Of a stretch of DNA of 64,000 bases, positions 56,901-64,000 are shown in pieces. The DNA is from Kappaphycus alvarezii. Taxonomy: Eukaryota > Rhodophyta > Florideophyceae > Gigartinales > Solieriaceae. The notes beneath the pieces were generated by a model. It was not told where the DNA came from. It saw only the letters and a program-made list of their open reading frames with translations, and did no database searches. Positions within the stretch are counted from its first letter, which is position 1; each line of letters begins with the position of its first letter. The stretch covers positions 1,155,126 to 1,219,125 of the forward strand of contig NADL03000004.1 of the NCBI GenBank assembly GCA_002205965.3. Direction: 5' to 3'. Both the position numbers and the translations under genes were made by a program.

Positions 56901-59900
56901 TTACCTTCCGAGTGAATAAATAGTTGACCATGTTGGGACCCTTAAGCAGTCAGGGTTAGATGCGGTAGGCCGTTACATACCGTATCACATCACTCGACGA
57001 GGTTTTACAGATAGATTAGGTTGGTAAAGAGGGAATAAATAGTTCCGCGTTGGATCGTATGGCATCCAACGATGTACAGCATAGAATCGACATTCAGATA
57101 AATGATATCAAATGCGTCCTGTCGCTGAAGCGGATGTTCTCAGTACCTGCAGCAACGCGTAAATGATATGGTTCTCTCTAAACTCGCTATCAAGGGTCCC
57201 AAAACATTGAATTCTCTCGCAACGTCGAAAGTGTCTCCGGATTGCCTTCTTTGGTCTATCGAGATTGGAAAGCTTGAAAAGATTAGAAGCGCTTGGATGC
57301 AATTTGTTAAGCTGAGAACTTGTGAATACATCAAACTTCGGCACGTTTATTGGACCAAGCAACGCGCGGCTCGCGATTCAGATTTTTTTAGTGCCACGTA
57401 CCACTCATTGACATTGTAGTTCTTCTTTCTCGCGTTTTTGAGGTATGCGCTTACCCAGAGGGTTTGAAACTGAGAGTAGAGCAAATTATATGTGGGTTCT
57501 GACTTAAGGTCAAAGAATAGCAAGTAAATTGTCAACCACTATTCTCAGATCCTCGCATATTACCGGCAGTTTCTAAAAATGAAAGGAGGTTTGTCCCGGA
57601 GAATCGAGAAAGTCGTCTGGGAAACAAAATGCATCGTTCAAAGGAAAGATTCTGCGACGGTGACAGCCAAAAAAATAAGTATTTAGTCTAACATGTTATG
57701 GCCTGTGACAGATCACGGCGCCCCAGTATTGTATATAAAATTAAGCAGACGGTTATTTATCATTTCCTTGATCATTTAAGCAACATGCATGTCCGACTTA
57801 TTAAGTTCGGTTTTATCGCTCCAGAGACTTCGGTAGTGTTTTTCTGGCCACTTGAACGTGAAATTAGTTCTACCCGCTACTGAGCAGAAACATGACCCGC
57901 AGCTCAACGAGTTCAATCTAACTGTAAAGATCTGGTTAAACAAAACATCACTATCTAATTAGTCGATAAAGTTTGCTTGCTAGGAATATAGCGTCAAGAG
58001 AGTCTCATGTTTAATCATGGTCAAATTTGTTCTTATCGAACGTACTAGAATCTAAAATTGAGATTCAGGGGTTAATATAGTCTTTTCAGATGAGAAAGTT
58101 CCTTGGAAGTCATTAGCAAATTCGTCATCTACGCAAAGGGAGGCCTGTTTGCAAATAAGAAAGTCAGCAATAGTGGATTTAACATTTCTAATACCCTAAA
58201 GTGCATACTCCGCGATGTACTAGTGATCTCTTCTCTCGAGAAAAGGACAGTTGTGATGCCGAAAACTCTACCATCCCATGCCAAGGTTGCAAATTTGAAG
58301 CCAATTCCGGGGGTTTTTGCTCCGAGTAGGTCGGATTAGCATTTGAGTTTGGTCGATGAAGTAGCGAGGATTGCTGCTATATCGCAAATTGTTGGTTTCA
58401 ACACCTGCTTGTTTTGAGAGCAATATTGTAAACAGAAGCTGAGATAACTTATCTATTTCACGGGAAAGCATCTGAATTAGACTTTGGCGCTGGAAAGATT
58501 CGCGGAGAGAAATGGCCAAATGTTTAAACAAGAGACCACCGGTGAAGAAGTTTTCAACGATATAATCGGATTATTTAATAAAGCCTGAAGCAGGGAAGGA
58601 CCTTTTGGTGCAATTAATTCTTTAATTGTCATCAATGGATGACTTGATCCACTGCGAGGAGACCTCATTGACAATATCAACCATTCTTTTAAGTATTTCA
58701 GAGGGATGTGTTATTCATTTGGAATCTATACACAGACAAATAAACATATTTTCAAAAGTTGTTTTGACTCGAAGTTTCCTAGCACTATTATTGAATTCGT
58801 AGCTCATAACCTCAGATATTGTGTTTTAGGTCATATTTAACATGCAATTGGTGAAATAAAATTTCCGAAAGGGGGCATCAAATAAGTGCAGGATATTATT
58901 TAATTTTCGTCTTCGTGAAAAATTATTGATCCCAACCGACATTTTGTATAGTATCCAAATGTCGTTGATGTATAGATCTATGTCTCTACTCAAATTGTTA
59001 TCCTTGGATCGATTGACGATAAAATTGCTTTTCGAGAGTCGTCTACATTAAATACTTTTGTTTTTCCAATGGAACCTCCCAGGTTACGTGGAAGGGTTCT
59101 AGGATTAACAGATGAGGGGATGATAATTTTTAAGAATGAGAGACTGCATGGAGGAACTTCAAAAACGTTGGAAAGGTGTAATTAACGCGTTGGATCATGA
59201 ATACTGAAGCATAGACCGCATCATAATAGGTGCGCCATCCAAACGTGCATCAATGACCGCATGTCGGTCATTTCTGCAAGCAATCAAATACTTTTGTGGA
59301 TATAAATTATCCTTTAGGGATGTATTTGAACTAGAAAAACTTGAATATACGGTTAGTTAAACAGAGTGCGAATAAAAGGTACTCAAGAAAATTGGGGTAA
59401 ATATGTACTGCGTAGCATCAAAAGTTCCGCAAAATGGTTGCGATTTCCTCCAGCATCGGGTATTTCAAACGACAAAGTAGCGATTTAGGAGGCTTCATCT
59501 TAAGGAAATGAGCTAACTTCTCAATGTAAAAATACTTCTCGGTAGAAGAGAGAAAGAACACAAAGAGTAGCCGCCTTAAAAAAACGATATCAGTTCCTAC
59601 GCAGCAGGAGGGGCATCTGTACTGCGTCGACGGTCTGGAAAGACATTGCAGTGCGGCACCGTGTTGTAAAGTTACATATTAGACCGGGAAAGTGTAAGGT
59701 ATCTTTTTTATCATTGAAATTATTTACAGTGAAATAAATATCTGTATTCCAATATTGTCCGAGCCCTACACTGACTCATCCAACTGTTTGACTAATTCAC
59801 TCTTTAAATATTGTTCTATAGGCATTTATAAATAACGGGACTCCGGATGTCACTTAAAGCACCCTTCCCAGGCTCTAGAGTATTCCTTCTAGGTTTTTGG

Positions 59901-62900
59901 GAAAGTTTAAGTGGTAGGATCTCACCCCCGTTACATACCCATACATTTCAGCTCTTTTACTGCATTCAACTCCATAAGATACCTCTTCATTGTCCTTTTA
60001 GAACCATTTGACCAATGCTTTCCACTATTGCCACGCGACTAGGTGCGATGATCTGTTTGTACAGTTTCATATTATAGTTCGCTCCAAGACGAGCACACGG
60101 CAATCCGTACTCATTTTCCTACCTCGTTAATTCTCTAAATATCCACTGCATAGATCTTTAGAAGATTACTTTAAGAGAAGATTACGACTAATACTAGCTT
60201 TCAAGTGAAAGAGTGGTTTTTTCAACAATGGCCTTCCGGTATGCTTATCTTAATCCACCAATACTACTTTGGAAACGTCTGCTCCCAACGAGTGAAACAA
60301 TTAGGAAAAATTTCAGCTTCCAACTCTTAACGTCGTCATTGATTTCCAAGGAGATCTTTTGCAGTTCAATACCGAATTATTTTCCCAAAATACTTCAATC
60401 CGCCTTAATTTCCCACACGAGCCTTGTATCAGCTCGAGGCGATGTTCTCATATTACCGGATTACGTCACTAAATGAATACAGCGCAGATTTCTGCAGGTG
60501 GAAATGAAATGAAATGATATCAACGAGTTTACTTGTATGGATGTGCTACCTGGTTGGAGCAAACAGTTAGTTATGAAAGGAAGTGCTGGAAAATTTCTCT
60601 GAAGTTCATGATCTGCTAGGTTCATACTCATTCATTGCTTCACCCAGCTAGTCTAAGAGGGTGTACGAGAGTCCTTCAAGTATTTCGAAAATGATTTATG
60701 GTCAATAGAATGGTGGTAAGTAACATCAAGTCTTATCAAACAGTAGCATGAAGACGGAGCTTATTGCTTGTTCACGAAGTTTACCCCTAAATCTAAATTG
60801 GTCGCTTACTACAGCCCTTATTAGCTCAAAAATATCACCCTATTTTAGAACACTAAGCAGAGGATTACTATTTGGAAAAACTGAATTGCCTAAAATATTC
60901 TTTCTGCATCGATATAGACCTAGATTGTCGTTGACTGGATATTCTTCGCAAAAAGCAATAGACACACCAGAAGGGCTAATTATGTAATTAAAACTTTAAC
61001 TACGTAGGTCTTCAAGGAAAAGAAGTCGGAGTAAAAACAGCAAATTTGGAATAATGTCGCTCATCAGCAATAAATTTCTTCGGTCGTGCAATTCAAATTT
61101 CTTTTAAAAAATCATGTTTGGCGTTGTTTGAAGATTTTTTATGATCCGTTTTTCTCAAATAATCAGATATTTCAGTGCTATCGCTCGAATTACGATATAA
61201 GAGTATTTGAGTGATTCTTGAAGAATAAATTTCAAAGGAATATTTCGCCTTTGTTGCTTAATTGCTGATAACGAGCTCAAGGATGTTTCTTCTGGTCAAA
61301 AGAAACTTTCGTAACTGTTAAATGTTCTCGTACCGCAGTGAATGAGTAAATATCGCTCACATGTTCGTAAAAACTAAATATGTGTGAATATCAGTTAATA
61401 GGTTCGCGGAGTATTCAAGGATATCTATAAAAAGCATCACCACGCACAGATATTAGTTCTAACTTCTCTTTACTCGTATTTATGAATAGTCCCGACAGCC
61501 TCTTTAGATCAAGTAGATAACTGGAAAGGCCCTAACTTGGAGACTATCGACGCAATGATGAATTTGATACTAAACCCACAGATATCATTCGTTACGTGGG
61601 CAAACACTAGTTCAGACAAAAAGACCACCAGATTTCCCCAAGAGCTCCGGAAAAGTCTCAGTTACCTTTTAAAGATACAAATGTCTCAAAAATGCAGGGT
61701 TGGAAGGATTGTCATCAAGTGAAATCGAACATGTTGGAAAGGAAACTGCTGCTCAGAACCGAAAAGAAACAGGAATGTTTGTTTACGGATCATGATTGTG
61801 TATAAATCCAGACGAGGCATTATGAACTTCATCTATGGCGGAGAAAATGGCACTGCAGATAAAGGTGGTCAATACGGACAGAAAGACGTTGATAATTCCT
61901 CGGTTCTAGATGACGGGGTTTCCCACTTTTTCAACGCGATAGTCTTTGATTATGCTACATTATCTGGTCACAAATATCTATCGAATACTATGGATAGTCT
62001 TGAAAAATATATATATACTCGAGGAATTTCTTCAAGTGTTGGAACTCCCATGCTTATTGTGTATATGGATCATTCTTTTGCGAGTTTTTGTCGTCTTGTT
62101 TCCCCATATATGTGTTTTTTTATGATTGAAACTGCAAAGACATCAATATACCCGACCGGCGTCTATAATAATATTACAAAGCAGTCTGAATATGTAATAA
62201 TCGACCTATCACGACAACAGTGCACGCATTGTAGTCGTAGGACGAAAAGATCAATAGGGTCTCACTTAGATTATGACTAAACCATAGATCTCTAGTTGCA
62301 TCAGATCAGATGTTTTGTTTCTTTGACTCCGTGTTTCCGACCCCTGGTCGGACTTTTTGCAGCCGGATACACAACTCGGGATTAAATAGTCTTTGTTACT
62401 TTCAACATCGGCAAGTATTAAAAAATACTCTAACACCAACATAAACTCTAGATAGGGGACCATTTCTCCCTGAAAGATATACAATTAAATCTTTAAACAA
62501 GTCAAATTTTGCATATGCAGACAAATGCCTCAGAAAAACGAGCTGATTCCGAAACAAGCACTTCTAAGTCCCATTTTAAAACGAGATTATTAATGAAAAT
62601 TTCATAGGCGCAAATGTTTCAAAATCAACAGGGCTTTCAGCAGAAACCATGTGACCTCCTTAAGCGGTTCAATATGGAATATTAAGAATCGTAAATGTAC
62701 CAATTCGAAAGGAAATAGAAAAATGACCTATATAAGCATATAAAATATCCCCCAAACGTTTCCGCGTTACAATCGGCACGGAAAATTGTCGCTTTTTCAA
62801 CGAGCGTATCTTTTTAATTATCATGTATCTTGGGTCCGATTATTTCATGAACATTAATGAAGAAGCTATTCAACTCTGTGCTGCATGCTTCTTTCATTAA

Positions 62901-64000
62901 TTCAACACGTTCATCTTGAAAATGATTTCTGAATGCTGGTGGCTCCAATACACGATCCTTCGTAATCACACCCGAACCATAAGAGTTCCCAATTCGGAGA
63001 GCAGCTCATCATTATATCCGCCGCTTCAGATGTTGAAGTATAAGAGACTGTTCTTGAATCTCAAAGCAGCCTATATATCTCAAAACGCCACATTTGCTCA
63101 CGTAACGCGAGTTATTAGGGATCAATAAACCATAAGAACATATTTGACACTAAATTTTGTTTTAAAATCCATGACAGATATGATTGACCCCATTATCATG
63201 TCCTTTCGGTTCTCGTGCTCAGTGAATACTCCAAGTTTCCAATCAGCTTACCAACTTTTCGAGGCTCTTTCGAGGAAAATCTATCTCGAATGGAATCCAT
63301 GTGTATTAAGTGAACTCTAAATGGAAAAGTTTCAGCAAGCAAGCCGAAAAAAGTTAAGAAGTTTGTTAACAAGTTTTAAACAGGCGGAAAATTGGTCTGA
63401 AAATGTATCGGCCGATAGAAATGCGAACATATAATTTATTACGTTCCTTTACGGAAGACGATTATTTTATCATGTCGTATTGGATTATGATGGAACAAGA
63501 AATTCATTAAAAATTTCCCAAGTCAAGCCAAAAAAAGCCCCGGAAGATGCTTCCATATACTCTTTCTGTGATTTAGTGCCAGCGTTCCGCGTTTTTATCT
63601 CCTAAAGAACTTGTATGTATCAGTGGTGTGTTTGAATCTAAAAATAGCAACCCGTATCTTCAGAAATGAAGGAATAAAGCGAAAAGAGCTACAGTAACTA
63701 CTTAAACACTTAGTTATCAAGGCAAAAAATTGTCATGAAATATATCCTAGTAGAAATATAGTTTCGGTTGTTTCTTTCTCGCAAATAAAGCATAGTTATC
63801 TCCATAAATCAGATAGAGTCATAAATTACTATTACTTCTACGTAATCTACAGACAAAAAAGAATGTATCAAAAATTACCTTGTTCATACATCCATAAATA
63901 TCTAGCCGCAGTCCGTTCTACTAAATCTCGCTGTTATCTTGATAGTAAAGTCTGACATATGGACTACTTGAGTTACTCAGAGGTTTCAACAGTCTATAGA
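54000..64000. other. AT-rich right flank without a supportable gene
   Basis: Ten kilobases of AT-rich DNA with closed frames, similar in composition to the left flank. The longest frame is 162 codons (61792-62280, plus), with no motif I recognise. On the minus strand near 55960-56010, SFKIGLRQGSS resembles the block before the catalytic box in LINE reverse transcriptases (F.i..GlRQGs), but the context is too decayed for a firm call. Probably decayed transposons throughout. Confidence 0.5.

Noticed and set aside
1-64000. CRISPR array, bacterial operon or plasmid origin
   Set aside because: No regularly spaced repeats, no ribosome-binding-site pattern, and the genes (DP, CDC20, RS-rich protein) are eukaryotic.

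Overview
The window reads as nuclear DNA of an intron-poor photosynthetic eukaryote, most likely a florideophyte red alga. Coding regions have no visible introns. Several genes have close relatives mainly in cyanobacteria and plastid-bearing eukaryotes (a DUF1823-type protein, a TIGR04168-type phosphoesterase, a cyanobacterial-style ABC transporter). A GC-balanced gene island sits inside AT-rich, transposon-derived DNA. The species is an inference.

Layout. Positions 1-16.4 kb are AT-rich and hold decayed elements: a 2.1-kb DDE DNA transposon with recognisable terminal inverted repeats (6778-8900), a fossil Gypsy-type LTR with part of gag (about 10.3-11.4 kb, minus strand), a fossil Copia 3' end (about 14.4-15.2 kb) and a Tc1/mariner transposase relic (15450-16430, minus). 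The gene island runs from 17.1 to 42.1 kb: ABC transporter (+), a nuclear RS-like protein (-), a C2H2 zinc-finger protein (-), an unknown protein that overlaps it by four bases (-), the DP partner of E2F (+), a LINE relic (+), CDC20 (-), a small Sld2/RECQL4-motif protein (+), a DUF1823-like protein (+), a phosphoesterase (-) and a large coiled-coil/TPR protein (-). From 43.2 to 53.8 kb lies a retroelement cluster: a solo LTR with a 5-bp target duplication, a broken Gypsy element of the same family in the opposite orientation, and a Copia element that begins inside the Gypsy 3' LTR. From 54 to 64 kb the sequence is again AT-rich with no supportable gene.

The genes between 26.9 and 34.4 kb form a cell-cycle neighbourhood: DP (G1/S transcription), CDC20 (activator of the anaphase-promoting complex) and, divergent from CDC20, a small protein with a replication-initiation-like motif. 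The CDC20/Sld2-like intergenic region carries AACGG (3R-MYB/MSA-type) motifs with CCAAT boxes, and an E2F-type site lies just before the DP start codon.

Most of the host genes read through only if one-base frame changes are allowed. These are mainly +1, and those that can be placed are mostly at short C runs of the coding strand. Assembly error is the simplest explanation, but the regularity is worth testing. Palindromic TACTGTAC-type repeats are concentrated in the island's intergenic spaces and also occur in the LTRs.
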